64,000 bases of DNA from Stenotrophomonas indicatrix. GTDB taxonomy: Bacteria; Pseudomonadota; Gammaproteobacteria; Xanthomonadales; Xanthomonadaceae. The translations under genes were made by a program, and so were the position numbers. The notes beneath the pieces were generated by a model, which did not search any database, was not told where the DNA came from, and was given only the letters and a program-made list of their open reading frames with translations. Where the stretch lies: the NCBI RefSeq assembly GCF_002750975.1, contig NZ_PEJS01000001.1, positions 2,294,001 through 2,358,000 on the forward strand, in the 5' to 3' direction. This document shows positions 6,985 through 16,162 of this stretch, piece by piece (position 1 is the first letter of the stretch; every line of letters starts with the position of its first letter).

Positions 6985-9459
6985 ATGCTGTCCCACCGCC
7001 CCCTTGTTCTTGCACTGTCTCTTGCCTGCGCCGGTATCGCCCCCGTGCTTGCTGCCACCGCGCAGGCGCAGGCCAGCGCAACCCGCCGTTACGATATTCC
7101 CGCACAGCCGCTGGTCACCGCGCTGGACGCCTACAGCCGCCTCAGCGGCGTCGATCTGGTGATCGGCCGTGCCATGCCAGCCAACCAGAGCGCACCCGCC
7201 CTGCAGGGTGACTTCGACGACACCCAGGCATTGGCACGGCTGTTGGCCGGCAGTGGCCTGCGCGCGCGCTTCATCGATGCACGCCGTGCCACCCTCGAAC
7301 CGGCGCCGGCCAGCACCGGCGACGGTAGCCGCCACACCGGCCCGCTGCGCGTGCAGGGGCGCACTGCCCATGCCACGACACCGGGCACGGGTGCCAGCCA
7401 GTACATTCCGGCCACGCAGGATGGCTTCGCGCCGAAGATCGGCAGCGAGCGGGTCGCCATGGCCGAGCGCCAGGACGGCAACAGCCTGCTGCGCTCGATG
7501 CCCGGCACGCACAGCTTCCACTCGCGCAGCCAGCCCGGCCTGCAGGTCAACATCCGCGGCATGGCCGGCGCAGGCCGGGTCAACACCATGATCGACGGCG
7601 TCACCCAGACCTTCCGCAACAACGCCGGCCATGGTTCGGGCGGCCCGTTCGCCTACGTGGACCCGTTCCTGTTGGCAGGCGTCGACGTACAGCGCGGCGC
7701 GGTCAGTGGTGGCGAGGGTGCCGGCACGCTGGCCGGCAGTACCAACTTCCGCACCCTGGACATCGAAGACCTGGTCTCCGATGGCCGCGATTGGGGCCTG
7801 CGTGCAGGCTATCGGCATGGCAACAATGGCTATGGCAGCGGACGTACCTTCGCCGGTGCCTGGCGCCACAGCGAAGACGGTGGCGATCGCCAGTTCGGCC
7901 TGTTGGCCGCCGCCAGCAGCAGCCGCAGCAGCGAATACGCCACGTCCCATGGCCAGAAGAACGATGCCGACCCCGGCAGCCAGCAGCCCAGCAGCTGGCT
8001 GCTGAAGGCGCGCCTGCAGCCCAGCGACCAGCACCGCCTGGACCTGAGCCACATGCGCTATGAAAACGACTTCTACCACAACTATCCCTGGCAGATTTCC
8101 GCCCGCAACCAGCGCGCCAGCTACCACTACACGCCCTACTCGCCGTGGATCGACCTGCGCGCCAGTTTCGGCGCCAACAAGACCCGGCTGTTCTACCCGC
8201 CGGTGGAAGATTCCAGCTACATCGGCCGGCGTACCCACAGCAGCCTGAGCAGCTGGAACGTGGACAACACCAGCCGTTTCGACCTCGGCGCCGTACAGGC
8301 ACGCTGGAACACCGGCATCAAGCACCAGTCGGACATCTTCGTTGCCGATACCCCCACCCTGCGTGGCGCCAACCCACAAGGGCGCAGCCAACTCGACAGC
8401 GTGTTCACCACGCTGGAGCTGCAGTACGACACCTACGCACTGTCGGCGGGCCTGCGCCAGGACCGCTACAACATCCGCGGCCACGTCCCCACCTGCTCGG
8501 ATGTGCCTGGGCAATGCCTGGAGATCGGAGGTGGTGGCATCGACGTCGATCGCACCCAGCATGTGCTCAGCCCCAGCCTCTCACTGTCGGTGCAGGCCAC
8601 TGACTGGCTGCAGCTCTTTGCCGAAGTCTCGCGCACCTCGCGGCCGCCGCGCGTGCAGGAAATGTTCTTCGAGAAGATCCCGCTGGAAGGCATGAGCGAT
8701 GCCGACGGCGTCGGCGCCAACCCCTTCCTGCGCCGCGAGCGTTCGCGCAACCTGCAGTTCGGCGCCAACCTCAGCGCCAGCTCGCTGCTGGTCGACGGCG
8801 ACCTGGTGCAGCTGCGCCTGACCCGCTTCGACAACCGCATCCGCGATTACATCAAGCCACAGTACCTGCTGATCGTGCATCCGCCGGAAGTCGAACCGCT
8901 CGTGGTACCGATCGACAGCGACCCGCAGCTCAACGCGTGGACCGACAGCCTGGAGGTGGACGACTTCAGCACCACCACGCGCTGGATGAACCATCCCGGC
9001 GTGGTGCGCATGCGCGGCCTGGAACTGGAAGCGCACTACGCCAGCGAGCACTACCACGCCACCCTCAGCTGGACCCGCTCGCGCACCAGCGCGCCGGCCA
9101 TCGAATTCGTCAACCTGGAAGACATCACCGCCCTGCCCGACCGCTACTGGACGCTGGATGTCGGCGGCCGCTGGTGGCAGCAGCGCCTGCAGGCCGGTGT
9201 GCGCGCCGAGTACTCCGGCCCCACCGAAGAGGGTTACGACTTCTTCCAGACCCGCAAGACCGGCGGCACCGGCGTGCTGCTGGATTTCTACGCCAGCTTC
9301 AAGCCACAGGCCAACACCACGCTGTGGCTGAACATCGAAAACCTGCAGAACAAGGCCTATGACAACAACGCCTCCATCGACAGCATCTTCAGCCCGATCC
9401 TGGACCGCGGCAACGGCCGTGGCCGTACCGTCTCGGTGGGCGTCAATGTGGCGTTCTAG
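6985..9459 (+). CDS. HasR-like TonB-dependent heme/hemoprotein receptor with STN domain
   Basis: 824 residues. A signal peptide ends near ATAQAQA. An STN signalling domain follows at about residues 33-100 (RRYDIPAQPLVTALDAYSRL), then the plug (about 150-270; VNIRGMAGAGRVNTMIDGV) and a 22-strand-type barrel ending in aromatic VNVAF. Plug features such as GGPFAYVDPFLLAGVDVQRG fit heme/hemoglobin-type receptors. The ATG at 6985 was chosen for GGAG five bases upstream and a clean signal peptide; an in-frame ATG at 6895 would overlap the fecR gene. The STN domain links uptake to the FecI/FecR pair. Confidence 0.88.
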   Translation: MLSHRPLVLALSLACAGIAPVLAATAQAQASATRRYDIPAQPLVTALDAYSRLSGVDLVIGRAMPANQSAPALQGDFDDTQALARLLAGSGLRARFIDARRATLEPAPASTGDGSRHTGPLRVQGRTAHATTPGTGASQYIPATQDGFAPKIGSERVAMAERQDGNSLLRSMPGTHSFHSRSQPGLQVNIRGMAGAGRVNTMIDGVTQTFRNNAGHGSGGPFAYVDPFLLAGVDVQRGAVSGGEGAGTLAGSTNFRTLDIEDLVSDGRDWGLRAGYRHGNNGYGSGRTFAGAWRHSEDGGDRQFGLLAAASSSRSSEYATSHGQKNDADPGSQQPSSWLLKARLQPSDQHRLDLSHMRYENDFYHNYPWQISARNQRASYHYTPYSPWIDLRASFGANKTRLFYPPVEDSSYIGRRTHSSLSSWNVDNTSRFDLGAVQARWNTGIKHQSDIFVADTPTLRGANPQGRSQLDSVFTTLELQYDTYALSAGLRQDRYNIRGHVPTCSDVPGQCLEIGGGGIDVDRTQHVLSPSLSLSVQATDWLQLFAEVSRTSRPPRVQEMFFEKIPLEGMSDADGVGANPFLRRERSRNLQFGANLSASSLLVDGDLVQLRLTRFDNRIRDYIKPQYLLIVHPPEVEPLVVPIDSDPQLNAWTDSLEVDDFSTTTRWMNHPGVVRMRGLELEAHYASEHYHATLSWTRSRTSAPAIEFVNLEDITALPDRYWTLDVGGRWWQQRLQAGVRAEYSGPTEEGYDFFQTRKTGGTGVLLDFYASFKPQANTTLWLNIENLQNKAYDNNASIDSIFSPILDRGNGRGRTVSVGVNVAF

Positions 9460-10246
9460 CCGGCGCTGGCTGGGGCTGGGTCTGATCGCGCTGGCGGCGG
9501 CAGCCGGCGCGCAGCCGATGCCCGGCAAGGTGATCGACCTGGCCAGTGGCAAGGAGCTCGACCAGGCTGCCTTCGTGCAGCGGGTTGCTGCCGCCGAGCG
9601 CGTGCTGCTCGGCGAGCGTCACGATATCGATGCCGACCATGACGCCGAACGTTGGCTGCTGCAGGCATTGCAGCAGCAGCGCCCGCAGGGCGCGCTGGTG
9701 CTGGAGATGATCGAAAGCGAACGCCAGCCGCGACTGCAGCGTGTGCAGCGCTGGCTGGACAAGGGCAACCGGGCAGAATCGCAACGGCTGGCCGAACTGC
9801 TGGACTGGGATCCCCGCTGGCCTTGGACACGCTATGGCGGACTGGTACAGATCGCCACCGATAGCGGCATCCGCCTGCAGGGCAGCAACCTGTCGCGCGC
9901 TGAAGTCAATACGCTGCTGGCGTCATCGCCCGAGGTGGTGTTCCCGGCCGACGGCGCGCGGCAACGGTTGTCAGCAGTGGTGCTGGCCCAGCACGCCGAC
10001 GCTGCGCCCATGCTCGACGGCATGCTCGCCGTTCAGCACGCGCGCGACACGCGGATGGCACGGGTGCTGATGCAGTCGCCGGCACCCGCCCTGCTCGTCG
10101 CCGGCCGCTGGCATGTGCTGCGTGGCACGGGCGTACCCGGTTATCTGCCAACCTCTGCGCCAGCGCTGGTGATCGCGCTGGCCTCAGTCGACGAAGATGT
10201 GGCGAGAGATGACGCTGATCTGTTGTGGGTGGTCGGCGATGAGTGA
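9446..10246 (+). CDS. ChaN-like (heme-binding domain) exported protein
   Basis: 266 residues from the ATG at 9446, which overlaps the receptor gene by 14 bases. A signal peptide of about 23 residues ends AGAQP with no lipobox cysteine. The mature domain has ChaN landmarks: VLLGERHDIDADHDAE near the N-terminus, ALVLEMIE, and a C-terminal ALLVAGRWHVLRGTGVP. ChaN-family lipoproteins bind heme; a lipid anchor is not predicted here. The location between a heme-type receptor and a TonB supports a periplasmic role in heme handling (inference). Confidence 0.8.
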   Translation: MWRSSRRWLGLGLIALAAAAGAQPMPGKVIDLASGKELDQAAFVQRVAAAERVLLGERHDIDADHDAERWLLQALQQQRPQGALVLEMIESERQPRLQRVQRWLDKGNRAESQRLAELLDWDPRWPWTRYGGLVQIATDSGIRLQGSNLSRAEVNTLLASSPEVVFPADGARQRLSAVVLAQHADAAPMLDGMLAVQHARDTRMARVLMQSPAPALLVAGRWHVLRGTGVPGYLPTSAPALVIALASVDEDVARDDADLLWVVGDE

Positions 10247-10952
10247 GCGTCGGCAGCACTGGCAAGCGGTGACGATCAGCATCGGGCTGCACCTGCTGCC
10301 GTTGCTGCTGTTCGTCCACTGGGTGTCCACCCCGCCGCTGCAGCCGCCGCCGGAACAGGACGTGCGCATCAGCCTGCGCCTGCTGGCGCCAGCCACGCCG
10401 CCGCAGCCGGTGGAAGAACTGCAGTCCGAACGCTTCAGCCAGGCCCAGCAATCGCGGGCAGCCGAGGCGCGGAAAACACGCCCACCACCGCGGGCCACGG
10501 CGGCACCCGAGGGCCACCTCGCCGCCAGCGAGAAGAATGGCGACGGCCAGCAGCCCTTGCCCGTGGCCCCACCTGCGGCCGCGACCGATGCCCGTTCCGC
10601 ACCGGCATCGATCACGGCCGCACCGCCCGCTCCGGACGCACCACCGGCGGACTTCCAGGCCGGCGCCGCCAGCGACCAGTGGGAAGCCCGCCTGATGGCG
10701 CGGCTGGAGCGTTACCGCTATTACCCCGCCGCAGCGAGGTCGCGGCGCCAGCAGGGCACCGTATGGGTCAGGGCCAGCATCGACCGCGACGGCCACCTGC
10801 GGGCATTGCGCCTGGAACAGTCCAGTGGACAGCCGATGCTGGATGAAAGCGCGCTGCAGACATTCCGCCGCGCGCAGCCTCTGCCCCGGATTCCAGAAGA
10901 ACTGCCAGCTCCGCAGGAACTGGTGGTGCCGGTGGAGTACTACCTGCGCTAA
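10239..10952 (+). CDS. TonB-family energy transducer dedicated to the heme island
   Basis: 237 residues. One N-terminal membrane helix (about residues 13-30), a Pro/Ala-rich periplasmic linker of about 120 residues, and a C-terminal TonB domain (YYPAAARSRRQQGTVWVRA, LRLEQSSGQPMLDESAL). Its start overlaps the ChaN-like gene by eight bases, so the receptor, ChaN-like and TonB genes form one operon. HasB in the Serratia Has system is a precedent for a receptor-specific TonB. No exbB/exbD is present nearby, so it must share those of another locus. Confidence 0.87.
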   Translation: MSERRQHWQAVTISIGLHLLPLLLFVHWVSTPPLQPPPEQDVRISLRLLAPATPPQPVEELQSERFSQAQQSRAAEARKTRPPPRATAAPEGHLAASEKNGDGQQPLPVAPPAAATDARSAPASITAAPPAPDAPPADFQAGAASDQWEARLMARLERYRYYPAAARSRRQQGTVWVRASIDRDGHLRALRLEQSSGQPMLDESALQTFRRAQPLPRIPEELPAPQELVVPVEYYLR

Positions 10953-11383
10953 GCGCTGTAGGCCTCTGCCTCGATCTCGAACAGCATTCCGTCCAACGCC
11001 AGCCGCGGCACCGGAATCAACGTGCAGGTCGGCGCTGGGCGATTGGCCCAACGTCTCCGCACCTGGCGGGCGATGATGCCCAGGCGATCCTCGTCGTGGT
11101 CGACCACCAGGATCCGCAGCCGTGCAACATCGGCCAGATCCGCATGCGCCGACCGCAGCGCGGTCTGCAGATTGTCCAGTGCCTGCGACACCTGCTCCTC
11201 GAAGCTCGGCGACAGGCTTCCCTGGTCGTCCTCGCCTCCCTGTCCGGCGATATGGATCACACGCGCTGGCAGTCGTACCACCGCCACATGCGAATATCCG
11301 TTGGCACTGGGATCGTGCAGGCCGGGCGGATCGAACAGATCCAGCAGGCCATGGCTGAAGTCCGGGGTGGTCAGCAGGTTCAT
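10949..11383 (-). CDS. Rid-family (YjgF/YER057c) protein lacking the catalytic arginine
   Basis: 144 residues with the Rid core (IHIAGQGGEDD, FEEQVSQALDNLQTAL, LFEIEAEAY). Archetypal RidA enamine deaminases carry an Arg in the strand that precedes the C-terminal IEIEA motif. Here the equivalent segment reads PAPTCTLIPVPRL, with proline where that Arg is expected. The protein therefore probably belongs to a non-deaminase Rid subgroup. The gene converges on tonB with a four-base overlap of the 3' ends. Confidence 0.78.
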   Translation of the reverse strand: MNLLTTPDFSHGLLDLFDPPGLHDPSANGYSHVAVVRLPARVIHIAGQGGEDDQGSLSPSFEEQVSQALDNLQTALRSAHADLADVARLRILVVDHDEDRLGIIARQVRRRWANRPAPTCTLIPVPRLALDGMLFEIEAEAYSA

Positions 11384-11491
11384 ACCGCATGCCTCGTGGG
11401 GAATGCGACGCAGTCTGCGACCTCAACTGCTGTTGAGGTCAAACCGATTACCTGCAACAGAGCGGTCCAACGCACGCAACGATCGGCAGGA

Positions 11492-12394
11492 TCAGGTCCA
11501 CGCCGGATCCGCGGTGAAATCGATCGTCAGCCAGAACGTGCTGCTTCGCGCGTCCAACCGCACTGCAATCTCATCGCGCATCGCATCCACCTCACCCACC
11601 GTGCCCAGCGGAGTCGACGGCGACGTCAGGATGTGGATCTCGATGAAGCGCATCCGCCCCATCTTCGCCACATGGCTGGTGAAGCCGGCATAGCCATGCT
11701 CGGCCACGAATGCCTGCATCACCTGCTGCACGCGCTCGTCCAGGTCATCGGGCGCCACCTGCAGCACTTCGCGCATGGCCCTCCACGCACTGCGCGCCGG
11801 CACCGGCAACACCGCCAGGCTGATCAACGCCAGTACGATCGAGTCCAGATAGGGCACCCAGTGGTGCCACTTACCGCCATGCAGCACCAGCGCCAATACG
11901 AAGGCCAGCACCACCGCCAGGCTCATCAAGCCCCCCAGCAACCAGCCGCGCACATCCAGCCACAGCAATGCCGACTGCAGCCTGCGGGCACGCTGGGCCA
12001 CGAACGCGGCCATGCCCAGGTTGCTGGCACTCAGCAGCGCCGCCCACCACAGCGCCGGTCCGAACTTCACTTCGTGCCCGCCGGTGGTCAAGCCGATCAC
12101 CGCGTTGGCCAGCGCATACACGCAGGCCAGCGAGAGGATCACCCCGCCCAGCGCCTCGACCATCGGCTCCAGGTGCCAATAGCCGTACTGGAAGCGCGGG
12201 CTGTGCTCCCGCGCCACCAGCCGCAGCACCGACAACGACACCAGGGTCAGGGCTACGTCGACCAGGCTGTAGATGCCGTCGAACAGGATGGCCTGCGATC
12301 CCACCAGCAGGCCACCGATGAAGCCGACCGCGCTGACCGCCACGGTGACCCCGATCGAGAACTTCAGGATGCGTTGCTCGCGCGCGGTATCCAT
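11492..12394 (-). CDS. Cation diffusion facilitator-type efflux transporter
   Basis: 300 residues. About five to six hydrophobic helices occupy residues 10-195, including DGIYSLVDVALTL in TM2, where CDF proteins carry an acidic metal site, and WLDVRGWLLGG in TM5. A cytoplasmic C-terminal domain of about 95 residues follows. The family exports Zn, Fe, Mn or Co in exchange for protons across the inner membrane; the metal cannot be read from the sequence. The acidic residues replace the usual HxxxD pair of zinc members, which makes zinc less certain. Confidence 0.83.
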   Translation of the reverse strand: MDTAREQRILKFSIGVTVAVSAVGFIGGLLVGSQAILFDGIYSLVDVALTLVSLSVLRLVAREHSPRFQYGYWHLEPMVEALGGVILSLACVYALANAVIGLTTGGHEVKFGPALWWAALLSASNLGMAAFVAQRARRLQSALLWLDVRGWLLGGLMSLAVVLAFVLALVLHGGKWHHWVPYLDSIVLALISLAVLPVPARSAWRAMREVLQVAPDDLDERVQQVMQAFVAEHGYAGFTSHVAKMGRMRFIEIHILTSPSTPLGTVGEVDAMRDEIAVRLDARSSTFWLTIDFTADPAWT

Positions 12395-12422
12395 CGTCCG
12401 CCGAAGGGCCGACCGTACCGGC

Positions 12423-14711
12423 TCAGGCCTTCAGCACCTCCACCTTGTAGGACGGCACGTCGCCATCGCGCTCGATGATAAGGCCATGGACGTCCGACTC
12501 GAAGCCCGGGAAGCGTGCGTTCTGCTCGCGGGCGATGCGCAGCGACTGGATGATCGGTTCGTCGCGGTCGCCGAAGCGCTCGCCCGGCATGATCGTCGGG
12601 ATGCCCGGCGGATACGGCACCAGCATCGTCGCAGCGATGCGGCCGCTGATCTGCTCGATGTCGACCCGCTCGATCTCGCCCTTCACCAGGTGGTTGTAGG
12701 CATCGGCCGGGGTCATCACCGGCGTCGGCAGGTCCACGTACATCTCACGCATCACCTTGGCCACGGCGAACTCCTGGTTGAACGCATGCAATGCGTCGCA
12801 CAGGTCACGCAGGCCCCAGCCGGCATAGGCATGGGGATAGTCGGCGGCCAGCGACGGCAGCGCCTGGGTCAGCGGCGCGTTGCGGTCGTACAGCTCCTTG
12901 AACGCCATCAGCTCGGTAACCAGCGTGCTCCACTTGCCCTTGGTGATGCCCATCGAGAACAGGAACAGCACCGAATACAGGTTGGTCTTCTCCACGGTGA
13001 TGCCGCGGCCCCACAGGAACTTGCTCAGCACCGCAGCCGGGATGCCCAGCTTGCCTATGCTGCCGTCCATCGACAGCCCCGGCGTCAACAGGGTCACCTT
13101 GATCGGATCGATCAGCACATAGTCATCGACCAGGTTCTCGAACCCATGCCAGTGCGCATCGGGCTGCAGGTACCACTCCTCGCGCTTGGCGATCAGCGGC
13201 GCCGGTGTATCGCCCTTGTCCAGGCTGCGCTCGACCTTTGTCGGTTGCCACACGCTGAACCACCAGTCATCGCGGCCCAGATCGTCGCGTACGTGCAGCA
13301 TCGCCCGGCGGAAGGCGATCGCCTCGTCATGCATTTCCTGCACCAGCGAACGCCCCGCATCCCCTTCCATCATCTTCGAGGCAACATCACACGCCGCGAT
13401 CACGCCGTAATGCGGGCTGGTCGAGGTATGCATCATGAACGATTCGTTGAAGCGTTCGGCGTCCAGGTCGCGGCTGGCCGAATTGCGCACGTGGATCATC
13501 GAGGCCTGCGAGAACGCGGCCAACAGCTTGTGCGTGGAATGGGTGGTGAAGATGATCGCGTCCTGCTCGCGCGGCTTGCCCTTGGCCATGCCGTAGTGGT
13601 TCTCGTAGAACGGATGGAACGCGGCATAGGCGTACCAGGCCTCATCGAAATGCAGGAAGTCGACCGCGCTGCCGATCTCCTCGGCGATTTTCTCGGCGTT
13701 GTAGCACAGGCCGTCGTAGGTCGAGTTGGTCACCACCGCGATACGCGGCTTGGAACCGGCCTGGTAGGCCTGGCTGGCCAGCGGATTGGCCGCGATGCTC
13801 TGCTGCAGGGCTTCCGGGGTGAACTGGTCCAGGCTGATCGGACCGATGATGCCGTGCGCATTGCGGCTGGGCGTGAAGTACACCGGCACCGCGCCGGTCA
13901 TGATCAGCGAATGCAGCAGCGACTTGTGGCAGTTGCGGTCGACGAACACCACGTCGCCGCGGGCCACGGTGCCATGCCACACGATCTTGTTGGCCGTCGA
14001 CGTACCGTTGGTGACGAAGAAGGTGTGGTCGGCGCCGAAGTTGCGCGCGGCCTCGTCCTCGGCCTCCTTGATCGGGCCGGTGTGATCCAGCAGCGAGCCC
14101 AGCTCCGGCACCGAAATCGACAGATCGCTGCGCAGCGTGTTCTCACCATAGAACTGGTGGAAGGCGCGCCCGACCGGTGACTTGGTGAACGCCACGCCGC
14201 CGGCATGGCCCGGCGTATGCCAGGAATAGTTCGACTCGGCCGCGTGGTGGATCAGCGCCTTGAAGAACGGCGGCAGCAGGTTCTGCATGTAGTCTTCGGC
14301 CGCACGCATCACCTGACGCGAGATGAAGCTCTTGGTGTCTTCGAACAGGAAGATGAAGCCGTGGATGTACTTGAGCAGCTTGCTCGGCACCTTCTCGATG
14401 GTACGGCGCTCGCCATACAGGAACACCGGCAGGTTGGCCCGGCGCGCACTCTGCTCGCGCAGGAAGGCGGTCAGGCGCTGGAACTCGCCATCGACCTCCT
14501 CGCTGCCGTCGATCGAGATCAGCACCGCCGAAGCGGCCACATAGGTACGGGCGCCGGCACGGGCATCGTCCAGGTTCAGGCCGCACAGCACGCGCTGGTC
14601 ATTGCTGCGCAGCTCTTCCACCAGCGCACGGATGAGGATGCCGCCGATGCGCGGCGAGTCGTAGTCACCGTCGATGACGATGACCGGATAATCCAGGGAC
14701 TTGAAATACAC
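12423..14711 (-). CDS. ldcA: Inducible-type lysine decarboxylase (LdcA/AdiA family)
   Basis: 762 residues from a GTG start with AAGGAG six bases upstream. The N-terminal wing domain is followed by the PLP core with FTTHSTHKLLAAFSQASMIH (lysine in HK) and GENTLRSDLSISVPELGSL; a C-terminal domain ends FPGFESDVHGL. The closest family memory is the Pseudomonas lysine decarboxylase LdcA; AdiA is more distant, so lysine is favoured over arginine. S. maltophilia is classically lysine-decarboxylase positive. The reaction yields cadaverine and CO2 and consumes a proton. The antiporter gene lies 20 bases upstream in the same operon. Confidence 0.87.
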   Translation of the reverse strand: MYFKSLDYPVIVIDGDYDSPRIGGILIRALVEELRSNDQRVLCGLNLDDARAGARTYVAASAVLISIDGSEEVDGEFQRLTAFLREQSARRANLPVFLYGERRTIEKVPSKLLKYIHGFIFLFEDTKSFISRQVMRAAEDYMQNLLPPFFKALIHHAAESNYSWHTPGHAGGVAFTKSPVGRAFHQFYGENTLRSDLSISVPELGSLLDHTGPIKEAEDEAARNFGADHTFFVTNGTSTANKIVWHGTVARGDVVFVDRNCHKSLLHSLIMTGAVPVYFTPSRNAHGIIGPISLDQFTPEALQQSIAANPLASQAYQAGSKPRIAVVTNSTYDGLCYNAEKIAEEIGSAVDFLHFDEAWYAYAAFHPFYENHYGMAKGKPREQDAIIFTTHSTHKLLAAFSQASMIHVRNSASRDLDAERFNESFMMHTSTSPHYGVIAACDVASKMMEGDAGRSLVQEMHDEAIAFRRAMLHVRDDLGRDDWWFSVWQPTKVERSLDKGDTPAPLIAKREEWYLQPDAHWHGFENLVDDYVLIDPIKVTLLTPGLSMDGSIGKLGIPAAVLSKFLWGRGITVEKTNLYSVLFLFSMGITKGKWSTLVTELMAFKELYDRNAPLTQALPSLAADYPHAYAGWGLRDLCDALHAFNQEFAVAKVMREMYVDLPTPVMTPADAYNHLVKGEIERVDIEQISGRIAATMLVPYPPGIPTIMPGERFGDRDEPIIQSLRIAREQNARFPGFESDVHGLIIERDGDVPSYKVEVLKA

Positions 14712-14731
14712 GTTGATTCTCCTTGTCTAAC

Positions 14732-16084
14732 TCAGGAACGCTGGGCGCCGGACGAAATTGCCGCCGCCTCGCGGGAACGCTGCCGCTGCTGGCGACGCTC
14801 CTCGCTGAAGAAGGGATAGAACACGGTGATGAACAGCACGAACAGGAAGGCGTACTGCACGATCGTTCCCGACGAGCCGTAGATCGCCCACAGGCAGTAC
14901 ACGACCGTCAGGCTGGTCAGGGTCCAGAACGCACCGGTGTGCACCAGCGTGTGCGACCGCTCCACCACGAAGTAGCAGGCCACGCACGAATAGATGTACG
15001 GCAGCAGCGTCAGCACGACCGCCGCCGAAGTGATCACGTCAAACTGAGCCGAGGCCGTCTTTGAGGTGGAGGTCACCAGCACCGCCAGGGTCATCAGCAC
15101 GGCCACGATCAGCACGCCCTTGACCGGCACGTCGTCCTTGTTGGTCTTGCTGAAGATGCTCGGGAACAGGCCATCATCGGAGGCCGCCTTGGCGCTCTGC
15201 GCGGTCAGCAGGATCCAGCCGCCCAGCGAACCTGCGGCGCCGATGAAGGCGCACAGGCTGACCAGCGCACCACCCCAGCCCCCGACGGCCTTGGCCGCCG
15301 CCAGTGCGAACGGCGCGTCAGACACCTGCAGCTCGCCGTTGGGCACCATACCCATGATCACCGACGAGCTGGCGATGTAGGCGATGGCGGCCAGGAACAC
15401 ACCGGCCAGGGTGGCGCGGGCCACGTTCTTCTCCGGGTTTTCGACCACACCGGCCGTGACCGAGGCCGACTCGACGCCGATGAAGGCCCACAGGGTCAGT
15501 GCCGCAGCACTGGAGATCGCACCGAAGTTCGACTCGCCGGAGACGTTGTAGGCCCCCTTGAAGATGTCGGCATCGAAGAAGAACCAGCCGAAGATGGCGA
15601 TACCCAGGATCGGCACCAGCGCGAAGCTGGTGGTGACCGTCTGCACGCGGCTGACGAACGCCGGTCCGATCATGTTGGCAAAGCTCAACGCCCACACCAG
15701 GATCAGCACCGCGATGCAGCGCACCAGCGGCTCGGACAGGATCGGGAAGAAGTAGCTGAAGTAGCCCACCGCCGCGATGGGAATGGCAACGTTGCCGATC
15801 CAGTTGGCGAACCAGTAGATGGTGTTGGTCTGGAAGCCCATGTAGGGACCGAACCAATCGCGTGCATACGCATACGGGCCACCCGCTTTGGGCGCCAGCT
15901 TGCCGAGTTTGGCGAACACGAAGGCCAGCAGCAGCGCACCGGCCGTGGTGATCAGCCACCCCCATATCGAGGCGGTACCGATCTTGGCCAGGCTGGAGGG
16001 CAGCAGGAACACCCCTGAGCCCATCATGTTGCCGGCGACGAGGAAGGTGGCTCCGACCACCCCGATTTTCTTTGCTTCTGCCAT
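14732..16084 (-). CDS. cadB: CadB/PotE-like basic amino acid:polyamine antiporter
   Basis: 450 residues, twelve predicted helices, APC superfamily. It begins with the CadB-like AGNMMGSGVFLLP motif and contains WAFIGVESASVTAGVVENP. An AGGAG site lies six bases before the ATG. Paired with the decarboxylase downstream, it would exchange external lysine for cadaverine, giving acid resistance and proton motive force. The lysine/cadaverine assignment rests on the neighbour; arginine/agmatine or ornithine/putrescine exchange cannot be excluded from sequence alone. Confidence 0.85.
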   Translation of the reverse strand: MAEAKKIGVVGATFLVAGNMMGSGVFLLPSSLAKIGTASIWGWLITTAGALLLAFVFAKLGKLAPKAGGPYAYARDWFGPYMGFQTNTIYWFANWIGNVAIPIAAVGYFSYFFPILSEPLVRCIAVLILVWALSFANMIGPAFVSRVQTVTTSFALVPILGIAIFGWFFFDADIFKGAYNVSGESNFGAISSAAALTLWAFIGVESASVTAGVVENPEKNVARATLAGVFLAAIAYIASSSVIMGMVPNGELQVSDAPFALAAAKAVGGWGGALVSLCAFIGAAGSLGGWILLTAQSAKAASDDGLFPSIFSKTNKDDVPVKGVLIVAVLMTLAVLVTSTSKTASAQFDVITSAAVVLTLLPYIYSCVACYFVVERSHTLVHTGAFWTLTSLTVVYCLWAIYGSSGTIVQYAFLFVLFITVFYPFFSEERRQQRQRSREAAAISSGAQRS

Positions 16085-16162
16085 GACAATCTCCTGTACC
16101 TGGCATGGGCCCGGTGAACCCGGGCGTGGGGAATGGCTACGCTGGTGTGCTGCCGCTGGCGC

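Noticed and set aside
12273..14180. A plus-strand open frame of 635 codons opposite the decarboxylase
   Set aside because: Antisense shadow of a recognisable LdcA-type enzyme, rich in His/Arg/Gln as expected for reverse-complement GC-rich code.
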